A stretch of DNA of 64,000 nucleotides from Neoechinorhynchus agilis (GCA_051530055.1 CM121342.1:5766001-5830000), one strand, 5' to 3'; positions 1 through 12,267 are shown, counted from the stretch's first letter. A program made the numbers and translations. Notes: generated by a model not told the origin, from the letters alone.

Positions 1-440
1 TTTTAAATTTTGAAAGCATAGAGATAAAAATCCTTCCTTATTTGAGTTGATGATTTCCTTAAATATGTAAAAAAAATTAAAAACTCTTCGAAAACAAACA
101 GCGAAAATAGTCAGCGTTCGTTGAATTACTTTAAAAACTTAATTTTATTATACGGCGAAAGTATAAAAAATTATTGCATATTAAAGATCAAATTAGAAAT
201 AAAATCTTGAAGCTTCAAATTGGTCTTTTACAGCAAAATTAAGTTCAATTTTGTTAAAATTTATTTTAAGCTTCAGTAATAATAAATTTGAACGAAGAAA
301 TAATTTTTAGAAATTTGAATGAAAACGTTTGCTTTCTGAATCTTCGATAACATTATTGCCATGCTAATTTACTTTTTATTCAAAGCGAAACTAAAATCTT
401 AAATAGTTAAAATCAAGTATTTCAAATTTTTAAAACTGAG
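1..440. other. AT-rich sequence without recognisable gene
   Basis: Very AT-rich. I see no open frame with protein-like composition on either strand. It lies beyond a splice donor of the minus-strand gene that follows, near position 453, so it is most simply an intron of that gene continuing off the left edge. Confidence 0.4.
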
Positions 441-3400
441 AAATTTATACCTGCGAAATTCTAGACGATTTTACGGCGGAAAAGCTATTTTTGAGCATCA
501 TTCGAATCAATCGATGTCCGTCACCGATTTCGGCCATTGTTAGCGCACTTGTCAAATCTTTCATGAAATCAGTGAGTATGCAGTGGTTTTCTTCACATAG
601 AACATTCCTAAAATGAACGGAAAAAGGACATTTCGAGTGTTCAGTTTGATGAGTTTTGGCTAAATCTCGAAGGAAAAATCTAAGAGTCTCTATTATATTT
701 TATGATAAGCGACTTTTCTTGGAATAAGAAAATAAGATTCGTTTTAATAACTCTGAAAACTTTTGCTTCGTTTCTTTGAATTTCATTAAAACTTCAAAAT
801 TAAACTCAAAACGTTTCGTCGTTCGTAAAACAAAGCTTTTTTCGTAAAATGTTCAATACCAACCAGAATAAGGCAACCAACGCGTTTAAAACGAGTTTTC
901 CTTCATTTTTATATACGACCAATGGCAGATCCTTGATCTCAAGAAGTTGCCGAATTCCGTTCGAATCTACGAACAAATACACGAAGTCTTTGAATCCTTT
1001 TGAACCTGGTAAATATTTGGATTTTTTCGATGTCAAAAGAGTGCCGATTGCCTAATCGTGAATCTGAGTTCAGTATTTAAACCGCCTCAACTTACTTCAA
1101 TAACGTAAATAAGTTCCGCTGCCGAAATCGATGAAATTTTCAGTAATTTTATGAGACAATTTCCATCATTTCGTTGTGCGTTCTAAAATTAACCTATTGA
1201 AATAATTAAATCCCATTTGACTGACTTCAAACAAATTGTATAATCCATAACAAATGTCCTGTGAAGTTGGTAACAAGTTTAATAAATATACGGAATCGGT
1301 GACGAGCTCAGTTAATCTTTGAAAGTGAAAATTTTACAAGTTTAACAAGAAAATATCTTACATTGATTTGTCGGCATTGGTTTTGTTTTGTAAAATTTCT
1401 CTAAAAAAAGCGGAATCGCTGCATTTTAGAGAGCCAAGTAAAAAGGAATTGAACGTTGAATGTTCCGTTACTGCTGACGTAATGTCAATATCCTAAACGA
1501 AAATTATTAAATTGTATTTAAGATAAGCTTTTCTTACACAACTCGTAGAATGCGGACACAATTTTTCCCGTTTTTTCTTTTTATTTTCGATTATCGATAG
1601 TTCGATTTCCTTATAAGTAACTTGACCGAGCCACGTTGCGTTATACTCCAATTTCTGAAATGAAAAAAATTCTTAAACGTTACGAATTAGCAGTCTGACT
1701 TTACCTTCTCGTCAACATTGGATAGAACCAGCGTAGACGAAGGCTCAATCAAATCATCAATGAAATTAAATTTCCGAAGAATATCTTTTAGTGGACTACC
1801 GGATCGAACGAATGCGACGATTACTCGATCTTTTGAGTCGCGACTGCTATAACAAATTATCGATTGGCTCGTCAGCGTTCCATGCGAATGCTCGCAAGTC
1901 CACGAAGATAAACGCGCGAACGAATGCAATTGGTCAACGATGTGGCCAATCAGACGACGAAGTGAGACGCCATTCGATTCTGGTGGTTGTTCTCTCTTCC
2001 TGCTCCAATCTTCTTCGTTAGAAAGCATTTGTCGGAAGCGGTTGAATCTTGAAAATCCAAGAGCATCAGTTTGAAACCTTCCGTCGGGGATAAGCATTCG
2101 CTCGTACTGGTCATAGGCCGTCAAAAATCCTCTTGTTATTCCCAGCCCAATACGAAAACTGGCTTCAGAAATCTTTGAATCGCCCAATAGATTTTCTCGT
2201 AAGAACGTCTGTAGTTTCCGCTGCATTTCGTCAAATCTTTCGGACAGAGCCAAGCACGTGGCAGTCGTGAGGATGAGAGATTTAATATGAACAGTTTCAT
2301 TCGTTACGAATTCGCAAAGATTGTAGCAGAGATCGCTTAAATATTGTGAGCCTAAACGCCAATTTATGCGAGACTAAAAATATTTCGTCTTACATTGAAC
2401 GTCATGAATTGATTGCCAACATAAATCTTCAAAGAATCCTCCTCTAAGATCAAAAATTTTTGTTGCGTTTTCAGCCAACGTTCTCTTCTCGTACTTGAGA
2501 ATTGATCTTGCGAATGAACAGTAGAGCTTTTGATACCAAATTCAAAATGCGAATTTCGCATAAGACTCTCAAACCTCTTTAATGGATTTCGATTTAACTT
2601 CAGTCAAAATATCGTTAAGAGCACGAAATCCTTCAGTTGTAATTCCGTTGTTGCTTTTTTGAATTTCCGATAATTGCATCAGCGCCTCGTACTCTTTGCG
2701 GAAACAGTGACCAGCCTATAGGAAAATTTCTTTAAAGGCTCCGAATTATACAAAATTCATCTTACCTTAACGTACAAATAATCAGACATCAAGAAATTGC
2801 GGAAACAGAAATCAAATGCTTGCCCAATCAGTAGATTTCCACTCATTAAACACGTCCACAGCTTGAGAGTGCAATCTGATTTTTGCATGTTGTGGATGGT
2901 GAACGAAGATTCAATCAAAAATTCGTGAAATGTTGCGCTCTTGTAAGCCAATTGCCGTCGAACTCTCTAAAATGAACGCTCTAATTTTGACGGATTAAAC
3001 GAAAAGCAAAATAGAATTTTTGATTGAACAACTAAAATTGCACTTTTAATACGTTATTATGCGCCGAGTTGAGATTTTACTTAAACTCAAAAAAGAATGC
3101 AATCCGTGTTGTGCGCTGGGTTATTCGAAATTTAATAGATTGTGACATGAAGATTTTTGAAACGACCAAAGATTAAAAATTAATACATTTTTTGGATTTA
3201 CCGTTACTTTGACTTAAAGTTTTGTAGCAAACAAAAAAAGGTTTAAATTTAAACAAATTCAAAATACTCTGTATTTTGACGGCAATTAAATGTAATTCTA
3301 TCGACAAAAAAAGACACAGCACAATTAAAGTCGAGAAATTAATATCCGATTTTTTGTCGTAAACTTACCTCATCGAATTTATTGGTAAATGGTGTATTTT

Positions 3401-5911
3401 GCAGCCAAGAGAACAGTTTATAGATTCCTGAAATAATTAACCGTTCGCCTACTACATCCGTATAAAGTCCAGAATGTCGAATTTTTTCCCAACGAAAACT
3501 TTAAAAAACATTTTCGATCATTTCGTTGGTTTTAGAAAATAAATTTATAACAAATTTTAGTTTGTTTTCATGCAAGCGGACGACAATAATACATTTTGAA
3601 AGTTCTCAAGAGTCTCAACCACGAAGTATTCTACATTCTGGACTAAATATCACTTTCACCTTGAAAATAGTTCATGAGACCGCGATAGAAATCGACGAGC
3701 CTTTTAATTGCTTCATCTTCAGTTCCACTTAAGACAAAAGTAATTTGATGAACAAGTGAAAGACAATGTTCGACCAAATAAAGAGGTTCGCATTCATTAT
3801 CGAGTGAATCCGAACTTTCCAAACAAAAAGAGTTTGCGACCATTATAAACAGCTAAATTAATAAAGCGATTTTTTCCCCAAACTCAAAACTCAAACCTGG
3901 TAACTTCCAGGTCGCATCGGCGGCACAAATATTTCGGCCAACAAATAATTAATTTCTACTCTCGATTGTGGAGTTTTGAAATCCCGTATATCAATCGAAT
4001 TACTCGCTTCTTTATAAATTGTGATCCAATTCTTTTTATCCTTTCGTATCAAATAATAGTAAATTTTCATTTTCACCAACGCCTTTCGAAGTGGATTTGG
4101 TTCGGTATTGTCGAATGCATCTCGTACGTTCCACGCTTTAATAATCTCCGATAAATCATATTTCGAGGAATATTCTTTGTAATCGTAAAGAAATGTCTCC
4201 AGTAAAATATCTTCGTCAATAGGCATTTCGAACAGTTTGAATATTCGCATTAAGACCATTTCGAGCAGATCCATTTTTAAGCGGTCATTGCCGTTTATAC
4301 TGCGAATTCTCGTTATGAATTTCAGATTGTGTGCTCCAATCAAGTTATAAATATAATATGGAAGCAGCTTAGGCAGAATCTCGTCGAAGGTAAACAGAAA
4401 AAGATCGCGAAACGTTGCGTCGTTCAAGAAATTCGGACTTGTTAGTACGTTGAGAAGTTTCGTGAGACCTCCAGAAATAACGAACTAAATTAAAAGAAAA
4501 TACATAATTATTCTGTCCTAGAGAAAAGAAAACAGTTTCATGTGGGCGATAAAATGTTTTTTAGGACATCTTTTTTCTAGGAAAATCTGCAATGATTATC
4601 GCCGACTCATAATGAAAACAAAAATCCTCAAACGTCAACTTACGGTGTTCAAAATGTCAAAAAATAAATTTTGATCAATAAATTCGGAGATGTTCCCAGC
4701 TATAACATAAGAGTTTCCAAATTGCGAAAAAATGCATGGTATAATTTCGCTTTCAATCCAAAACACGGGATTCGTCGGAAAATCTTCTGTATTAACCAAT
4801 TGGTTCTTGAAAATCTAAATGAATGCGTCTTAAACAAATATTTTTTGATGAGTTTTTTACCTGTTTAATAAAACGCAAAATTAGTGACCCTTTCGTATTT
4901 TTTTTTGATTCGGGACAGATATTAAATCGTGCGAACATTTTGGATGATTTTACCATAAATCGCCACAAATGAACATAGTCAAAAGGCATGAGGTTTTCGA
5001 GATCGGTGTTCAATAAAATCTATACTACGATTGATTTAAGTCAAGAAACGATAGAAAAATTCTATACATAATATTGAGTAAGCACGAACTTTATATCTTC
5101 TTCGACAATTTCATTCTTTCTAAACACTTTTTCCATTGCGCTGCTTAGATCGGATAAATGTTCGCTCGATAAATGGGAACTCGTCAAATGTTGTTCAAAT
5201 TGAACGAATTCGGATTCATTGATATCAGCGAGCATTTCAGTGTATTCGTAATCCGGAATCGTTGACCAATCATCTGGAAACAAATCCTAAATGCAATTAT
5301 GAAATCTTTTGGTCAGTTTTTTTTGGAATTAGAAAAAAATTCTGGAAATATTTTTTGCTTATGTCGTTCAACGAACTTATCGGATTTTAAATAACCAACG
5401 TTCATACGTTCACCGGAGCAAATTAACTTACCTCGGCTCTCTTTCTCATACTCAGAACGATTTCGATTTCCTTTTGATTATTACTGCAAACTGAATGCAT
5501 TTTCATCTTTTTTAGCCAATTTAAAGTGTTTTTCTTTTGTTCCGGGTTTATAATACTTTTGATTGCTCCTGGAACCGAAAATTGGTTCAAGAGCAGATAC
5601 TCTCGAGCGCTTTGAGCGTCACATTTTGCAACGGAAACCACAGTGTTCACCATTTCATCCAAATATTCATTGCATTCTTTGCCATTCCACTACTCAACGG
5701 CCATCAACGAGTTGGTGAAAAGTAGTTTTTAAACTTACAAATTTCACATTTTCATACTGTCGCCGGAATATCGAATTGATAAAGTATTCGTCAACGTCGG
5801 CTGAAATTAATCTTTCTGCTATTTCAAGGTCGCAACTGAGAAGTCTGCTTAAAATTTCCGCGCATTCATGATCTTTATAACAATTTTTTGTTGTAAAATG
5901 TTCGTTAGACA
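441..5911 (-). CDS. Large multi-exon helical-repeat protein with UBA-like N-terminus, unrecognised (3' end off window)
   Basis: At least twelve protein-like exons on the minus strand are linked by short GT-AG introns. The first starts at the ATG near 5911 and ends at a GTAAGT donor at 5738; the second starts near 5690 (intron about 48 nt). Further coding blocks lie near 5289-5070, 5010-4861, 4780-4643, 4485-3896, 3860-3659, 3428-3369, 2970-2766, 2715-2396, 2352-1705, 1493-1340, 1325-1085, 1051-880 and 608-454. The first two exons hold two short segments resembling UBA or CUE helices (for example DEMVNTVVSVAKCDAQSARE). The rest is leucine-rich and helical, with a segment FVISGGLTKLLNVL like those in ARM/HEAT-type regions of large ubiquitin enzymes. 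No catalytic domain is visible. A ubiquitin-pathway scaffold is inference only; I do not recognise the family. The gene continues leftwards or ends in the untranslatable first 440 bases. Confidence 0.55.
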
Positions 5912-5929
5912 TTTTCATCTAAATTTTTT

Positions 5930-6590
5930 ATTACTGAATGAGATGCTAAAAAGGATCGGCAAAAAAATCAAACACAAATATTTGAATTTATTCTTAAAAA
6001 GAAACGAGCAAAAGTGATTAATTCAGGTCAAAAGGAAAATTTAGAAATTCTTATAATGAATATTCGATGATGAGAACGTCTTTTTTCCCCTCGATAATCA
6101 AAGCATTTCAACTCGTTTAAAATCTATCGAGACTTTCTGTGATGAAATAATTATCGGGGAAAAACATTTGAATTTCAAATCAGTTTAAAAACTGGTGCAA
6201 CATCTTCTAAAGTTGAACAGCGTTCTTTGAATTAGTCTCGACCAAATCTTACCAAAGGTCCAGATTCTCGGATATAGTTTTTACCACGGAATTTTACTCG
6301 ACAAAAGTAAAAAAATTAATTGAACCGATGACTCACCATTACTCGCAGTTTAAAACAATTTTATGTTACGGCGAAAAAGGCGTCGAACGCGGCTATATAG
6401 TAAATTTGATGGCGGCCTGGAGTTAGTGGGCAACTCAAAAAACAACATAAATCATGTAGCCGAAAACTCCAATCTTTTTCCAGGTCGCTTCAAATATTAA
6501 GGCACGTTTTCGCTAATGATCACAAAAACCTTTAAGTTTATGCGATTCGAATTGGGCGATTTTTTTTAGATTAATGTCTTTTTTATTCAA
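5930..6590. other. Intergenic region between two minus-strand genes
   Basis: No convincing coding frame. It separates the 5' end of the large minus-strand gene from the 3' end of COPB2, so it should hold the promoter of the former and the COPB2 3' UTR. A TTGAATAAAA polyadenylation signal, read on the minus strand, lies just after the COPB2 stop at about 6581-6590. Confidence 0.5.
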
Positions 6591-9500
6591 TCAGAACAGA
6601 TTATCACCGTCTCCTTCATCATCAGTGCAGGTTAGCACGATTTTATTTCGTTGATTCTATAAAAGCAAAAAATTATTGATAGTGTAAAAGCCCGCAGTAC
6701 ATACCAACTGATCTTGAAAATGTTCAGCAGGTCCAATTTTTAGACGTGCCAGTGCTTGTTCCTTTTTTAAGGAGATTTCAAAGCCAGGAAACAGGTTTTT
6801 ATATTCTCCGGGTACAGCGATGGCCTTTGATAATCTTTCTTTTGACTCACTTGCTAAAGACACCTTCCACATTTTGGTAACACGATCAACTTCGGAGGGA
6901 CAATAAACAAGAGAAAACGTAGCCGCTTCTGCCATCCGGTTGCACTTCAGCAAAACTTCGAGACATTTTTTGGGAGAGGAAGTTATAAAATAGCATAAGA
7001 ATGCCATATTGTACTTCCGAGATTCCATAAACCTGGAAGCTAAGTCAAGAACCGTTTGGAGATCGCCCAGACTTGTGGCGATTAAGAAGAGTCCATCCAA
7101 GTCGTTTGCCTTTTCAAGGCACATCTTTGCTTTATCGATTTGTCCTAGTGAGAGTGCCAGTTGTGCTAATTGTTTGTATTTATAGACGGAAGAGAGTTGA
7201 TCGGCCATTTCAATGGCAGTATCAAGCCTTTTTAGACTCAATGCCAACTCGAATATGTGTTCCTTATCCTGAGTGACTTCAATTGCTTTCTCGGGCCGTT
7301 TTTGTTTCTCCAGGAATTCCGCTATTTTAGTTCTAAAGCTCACAGGGATAAGTTCGAGGATATTGTTTGAGACTTCTTCATCTTCTCCTCGCAACACAGC
7401 GGTTTGATAAGCAAGGACGCTCATAGGAACATGAAAAGAAACCACGGATGAGTCTTTATCGATTAAATATAGGCGATCATCCGACTGAACGTATCCAAGG
7501 ACGTACATACGTCGATCCAAATGAGCAATATTGACGATTTCACCTCCCACATAATAGGAAAGTTTGTTTTGACCACTTGTAAAGATAAAACAGTCACCAA
7601 CCCACGTTCCACTGATAACTTCTTCGCCAATATCGTCTTCAACAATATCAAATGCATCTTCAACTTCATCACTTTCTGCACTTAAACACTTAACCGAATG
7701 AAGATTTAGATTTAGAATGTGGAAACAGTGCTCTTCGACCAATGCCAACATGACCGTACTTGCTTGATCATCACTGGAAGACGCCCATATCACATGAGTA
7801 GCCTTTTGAACTTCAATAGCTCTAATATACACTCCTGTTTCCCAATCATAGAAACTCACGGCTAATGGAGATCGAACAGCAAGTAGACGACCTCCAAATA
7901 ATCCATCCGCGCTCTGGTCCACGCGAACACTCACAGCTTCCTTAAAATTACGAAATATTTTCACTAAATTCCCATCCCTTACACGCTTGTGATAGCAGAT
8001 TAAAAGCAAACGACCGCGCTACCACAAACCAATACAGCAAACTCGGATCCTTCTAGAGCCCAGCAAAAATCCTGAGCATTTCCGTAAGCTTTGTTTCGGA
8101 GCGCCATTGCGGTATACACAATATACTCACCGTCTCCACATGCAGCGAAAAATCGGCCATTGGGACTGTATGCTATTGTATGGGGATAAAACTCACATGT
8201 ACCCATATCTTTCCTATTTCCACTCAGTTCGAGCCGTTCTCCATCTTCAGTTGGAGATACTCCACGAAGGTTAAACTGTTGTATGTCCGCATGGATGGCC
8301 ATTACAACTTTTCCTGTTAATTAAACATATCGGTTAGGTTTTTTTAAGTTTTACTGGCAAGCCGGCATTGTTTTATCATCATTAAATTTTAGTCAATCCC
8401 TTTCTTGTCCGGCTTATTTATTTAGGCATAAAACCAATTATACATCAGAGGAGTGATATAACCGCATAGTCTCTATAATGCACGGTTAAAAATTTGTACA
8501 TTCCTCCGGATCCTCAGATACCTCCCGAGGAGGCGGGACTCATCAGTGAGTTTCCTCCCTTCAACGAGATATTTCGTCCCTTTTGGTTGTGCGTCATTGG
8601 TGGTAACGGATTCGAACCAGTTGACCCCTAATCGGGATCACGGGCATTAGTCCACTTGAACACCTCGACACAACTACGAAATGTCAAACTCAGCCAGTTT
8701 TTCGACTCAGGGCGAGCGCCGTGTTCTATTTTTAAGTATTAGTGGTCAAGTGGTTCGAATCCGTTACCACCAATGACGCACAACCAAAAGGGACGAAATA
8801 CCTCGTTGAAGGGAAGAGAAAACTCACTGATGAGTCCCGCCTCCTCGGGAGGTATCTGAGGATCCGGAGGAATGTACAAACTCTTAATCGTGCATTAGAG
8901 ACTATGCGGTTATATCACTTCTCTGATGTAATTGGTTTGGCTTTATGCCTAAAAAATAAGCCGGAAAAGAAAGGGATTGACTAAAATTGAATGATGATAT
9001 CGGTTAGGATAAAGAAAATCAGAGACAATGATTGAAAAATACCTGAGTTTTTGTCCATGGATACAGCTGGATCCTCACGACCCAATTTCACCACAAGACT
9101 TCCTTCATCGAATCCGAACGCCACTACATTGGTGTGAGGCAAGGCACAAGCCGACCAACACCTCTCTAATCCATAATTCAACGTATTTTCAAGTCGATAC
9201 ACAGTTGAATGCCAAAGTTTGATGGTTCCGTCTTCAGCTCCAGAAATTATGAGAGGCATTTCAGGATGGAAAAATACGCAGCTCACGTTTTGCAAATGAC
9301 CATGAAGGACGTGAATACACGACTTATTCTGATAATCCCAGATCTTGACAACATTATCATCAGCACCTGAAGCCAAATACGGCTTATCTCGGGCATGACA
9401 ATAAGCGACACAATTAACGCCACGTTCGTGTCCTTCAAGAGTGAAATTCGGATGATTTGAATTGAGCTGCCACACTTTCACGGTTCGATCAAGGCAAGCA

Positions 9501-9973
9501 CTAGCGAATGTGTTCGTATCTTTAGGATTTATCGCGATTTGCATAACGTAATGGATGTGTCCTTCAAATGTCTGCTTAAGTGAGAATTTCGAGTCCCAGT
9601 CCCACATCTTAATGCTCATATCGTCACTGGACGTTATAATGAACGATTGACTCGGATGGATCACAATGCAACGAATGTAATCGGAATGGGCTTCGAACTG
9701 GTGGACGCGCTCCATCGTATTGTAGTTGAATACTCGGATCATCATGTCGTCGGAGCCAAGAACAATCCAACTCTTACGACACACAAATCCACCGGACCGT
9801 ATGGGAACATCACCCACCTCAAACGATTTTACCGTCTGTTGACTCTCGTAGTTGTAAATGTGAGCGTATCCATTGTAGAGGCAGGACAGAATCCAAGGCT
9901 CACTTGAGTGAAAATCGACGCATTTCACTCGGTCCGATCGAGTGCACAACTTCCTTCTAATGTCCAATCGCAT
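6591..9973 (-). CDS. COPB2: Coatomer subunit beta' (beta'-COP)
   Basis: Core subunit of the COPI coat, which drives Golgi-to-ER and intra-Golgi vesicle transport in the cytosol and on Golgi membranes. Four exons (minus strand): 9973-9043, 8313-8030, 7985-6705 and 6656-6591, giving about 853 aa against about 900 in vertebrates. The first exon starts [17 protein letters not shown] and carries the N-terminal WD40 propeller ([31 protein letters not shown]). The second has [17 protein letters not shown]. The third has [33 protein letters not shown] and the alpha-solenoid ending [11 protein letters not shown]. All match beta'-COP closely. The acidic C-terminal tail is short ([11 protein letters not shown]). 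Introns are 44 and 48 nt except the first (8314-9042), which is stretched by a retroposed element. Identification is secure. Confidence 0.96.
8327..9008 (-). mobile_element. Retroposed tRNA-derived SINE fold-back inside COPB2 intron
   Basis: Two arms of about 220-250 bp (8379-8628 and 8741-8993) are near-perfect inverted copies around a loop of about 110 bp. The whole lies between direct repeats of 12 bp, atatcggttagg, at 8327-8338 and 8997-9008: a target-site duplication. Next to the left repeat is a T run, which is a poly(A) tail on the minus strand. Each arm has a pol III B box (8752-8762 plus; 8608-8618 minus), and the left arm with the loop gives a tRNA-like head on the minus strand (about 8669-8599). 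I infer a poly(A)-tailed, tRNA-headed SINE, transcribed with the gene, whose 5' part gained an inverted copy of its own body, probably by snap-back during reverse transcription. Confidence 0.7.
8599..8669 (-). promoter_or_regulatory. tRNA-like SINE head with internal pol III B box
   Basis: Read on the minus strand, a stretch of about 71 nt begins gtcgaggtgttcaagtgg, which resembles the A-box region of Ser/Leu tRNAs, and contains the perfect B-box form ggttcgaatcc. The acceptor and T stems pair only in part, so this is a tRNA-derived promoter and not a working tRNA gene. Confidence 0.5.
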
Positions 9974-10050
9974 CTTTAACAGGGAGGGCGCGGGGAAAGT
10001 CTAGAAACTTTTCTATATCTACCGAAAATCTTATATTTAAACGGTCTCAA

Positions 10051-12267
10051 TCAACGATTACGACGACGATCATGCTCATTTCGTCGGTGAGCTTGACTAA
10101 GAAATGATATCGACAACTCACCCTCCTCCAAGTGCTTCTCCGATTTTTCTCTTTGTAAGTCCCGTTTATGACGTTTTATCCGCTCATTACGCTTCTCCGA
10201 GTGCCATTTGGCGTTCAAAAGCATCTCGTTCAATCGACGGTCATCATCTTTAACCAAGGAAACACGACGCTTCTCGCGCTTATGACCAATTGGTCGATGC
10301 TCTTTTAAACTCGGTCTACGAACCTTTATTTTGTCCTTTTGCTTTATAATTGTTCTCAGTTTAAACGAAAACGGAATTTCTGTTTCGTTCTAAGCCAACA
10401 AAAATACATAAAACCCAAACAAAGGAGCGATTTTAAGTGAATTTCAAAAACCGAATCGTTCAATCGACGGTCCTCAGTTCTCGATTTAAACGAAAACGGA
10501 ATCTCTGTTTCGGTTTAGGCAAACAAAAGGACAGAAAAACGAAACCAAGGAGCGATTTTAAGTGAAATTCAAAAACCGAATCGTTCAATCGACGGTCCTC
10601 AGTTCTCAGTTTAAACGAAAACGGAATTTCTGTTTCGGTTTAGGCAAACAAAAGGACAGAAAAACGCAACAAAGGACAGAATTTAAGTGAATTTCAAAAA
10701 CCGAATCGTTCAATCGACGATCATTAGTTCTCAGCCAACAAAAGTACAGAAAAACGAAACCGAGGAGCGATTTTAAGTGAATTTCAAAAACCGAATCGTT
10801 CAATCGACGGTCATTAGTTCTCAGTTTAAACGAAAACGGAATTTCTGTTTCGTTCTAAGCCAACAAAAGTACAGAAAAACGAAACCGAGGAGCGATTTTA
10901 AGTGAATTTCAAAAACCGAATCGTTCAATCGACGGTCCTCAGTTCTCGATTTAAACGAAAACGGAATTTCTGTTTCGTTTTAAGCAAACGAAAGGACAGA
11001 AAAACGCAACAAAGGACAGAATTTAAGTGAATTTCAAAAACCGAATCGTTCAATCGACGATCATTAGTTCTCAGCCAACAAAAATACAGAAAAACGAAAC
11101 CAAGGAGCGATTTTAAGTGAAATTCAAAAACCGAATCGTTCAATCGACGGTCCTCAGTTCTCAGTTTAAACGAAAACGGAATTTCCGCTTCGTTTTAAGC
11201 CAACAAAAATACATAAAACCCAAACAAAGGAGCGATTTTAAGTGAATTTCAAAAACCGAATCGTTCAATCGACGGTCATTAGTTCTCAGAACAAAACGAA
11301 ACAAAGGAGATTTAAGTGAATTTCAAACCGAATCGTTCAATCGACGGTCTAGTTCTCTTTAAACGAACGGAATTTGTTTCGTTTAAGCCAACAAAAGTAC
11401 AGAAAAACGAAACCGAGGAGCGATTTTAAGTGAATTTCAAAAACCGAATCGTTCAATCGACGGTCCTCAGTTCTCGATTTAAACGAAAACGGAATTTCTG
11501 TTTCGTTTTAAGCAAACAAAGGACAGAAAAACGCAACAAAGGACAGAATTTAAGTGAATTTCAAAAACCGAATCGTTCAATCGACGATCATTAGTTCTCA
11601 GCCAACAAAAATACAGAAAAACGAAACCAAGGAGCGATTTTAAGTGAAATTCAAAAACCGAATCGTTCAATCGACGGTCCTCAGTTCTCAGTTTAAACGA
11701 AAACGGAATTTCCGCTTCGTTTTAAGCCAACAAAAATACATAAAACCCAAACAAAGGAGCGATTTTAAGTGAATTTCAAAAACCGAATCGTTCAATCGAC
11801 GATCATTAGTTCTCTGCCAACAAAAATACAGAAAAACGAAACCAAGGAGCGATTTTAAGTGAATTTCAAAAACCGAATCGTTCAATCGACGGTCCTCAGT
11901 TCTCAATTTAAACGAAAACGGAATCTCTGCTTCGTTTTAAGCCAACAAAAGTACAGAAAAACGAAACCAAGGAGACATTTTAAGTGAATTTCTTGCTCTC
12001 GAACTAAAAACTAGAACCAAAGAGAAATTCCGTTTCATTAACAGGATTATCTAGAATTTTCTTCCGTTCCTCCAACTCTCGTCGCTTTATCTGGAACAGT
12101 GGATCCTCTCTGATTTTGTTTGCAACGTCGACTGTGAAGCCTTTGTCGTTGTAGTTTGACGAACCTTTCTGCAAAACGGTGCTACTATCGATTCTTCGGC
12201 CCAATAAATACTCTTCAGGATCAGTTTTCCCGTCATACATCCATTCAAGGTTTTTCTGTTCGGACAT
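10051..12267 (-). CDS. CWC25: Pre-mRNA-splicing factor CWC25
   Basis: CWC25 is a spliceosome factor acting in the first transesterification step in the nucleus. The N-terminal exon (12267 to about 12040) reads LEWMYDGKTDPEEYLLGRR and later IREDPLFQIKRRELEERK and ILDNPV, matching the family's LDWMYQG, DEYLLGR, SKIREDPLF and NNPV motifs. The C-terminal exon (about 10360-10051) has RRLNEMLLNAKWHSEKRNER, matching the conserved MENAKWREEER block, and ends in a basic tail. The basic stretch before it (REKRRVSLVKDDD) is in the same open frame. About 1.65 kb between the two exons is a tandem array and must be intronic. The vertebrate N-terminal CWC25 block upstream of LDWMYQG is absent from this ATG; another exon upstream is possible. 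Exact splice sites inside the array are uncertain. Confidence 0.85.
10375..11995. repeat. 125/90-bp tandem array filling the CWC25 intron
   Basis: The landmark ccgaatcgttcaatcgacgg recurs at 10451, 10576, 10701, 10791, 10916, 11041, 11131, 11256, 11328, 11443, 11568, 11658, 11783 and 11873. Spacings are 125,125,90,125,125,90,125,72,115,125,90,125,90. The short form lacks about 35 bp around cgaaaacggaatttctg. ORFs on the minus strand (NDSVFEIHLKSLLGFVF) arise from the repeat and are not genes. Confidence 0.9.

Noticed and set aside
441-5911. USP9X/USP24-type deubiquitinase
   Set aside because: The UBA-like start and one GGL segment are suggestive, but the protease domain (with its Cys box) is absent over the following 650 residues and pairwise resemblance is weak.
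8599-8669. Functional tRNA gene
   Set aside because: B box is perfect, but T-stem and acceptor stem contain mismatches and the anticodon stem does not form; better explained as a SINE head.
8834-8860. Simple one-unit type I hammerhead
   Set aside because: After CTGATGA the local hairpin TCCCG-CCTCCT-CGGGA is followed by GGTATC and not by CGAAA; the GAA strand lies upstream, so only a dimeric or trans fold is possible.
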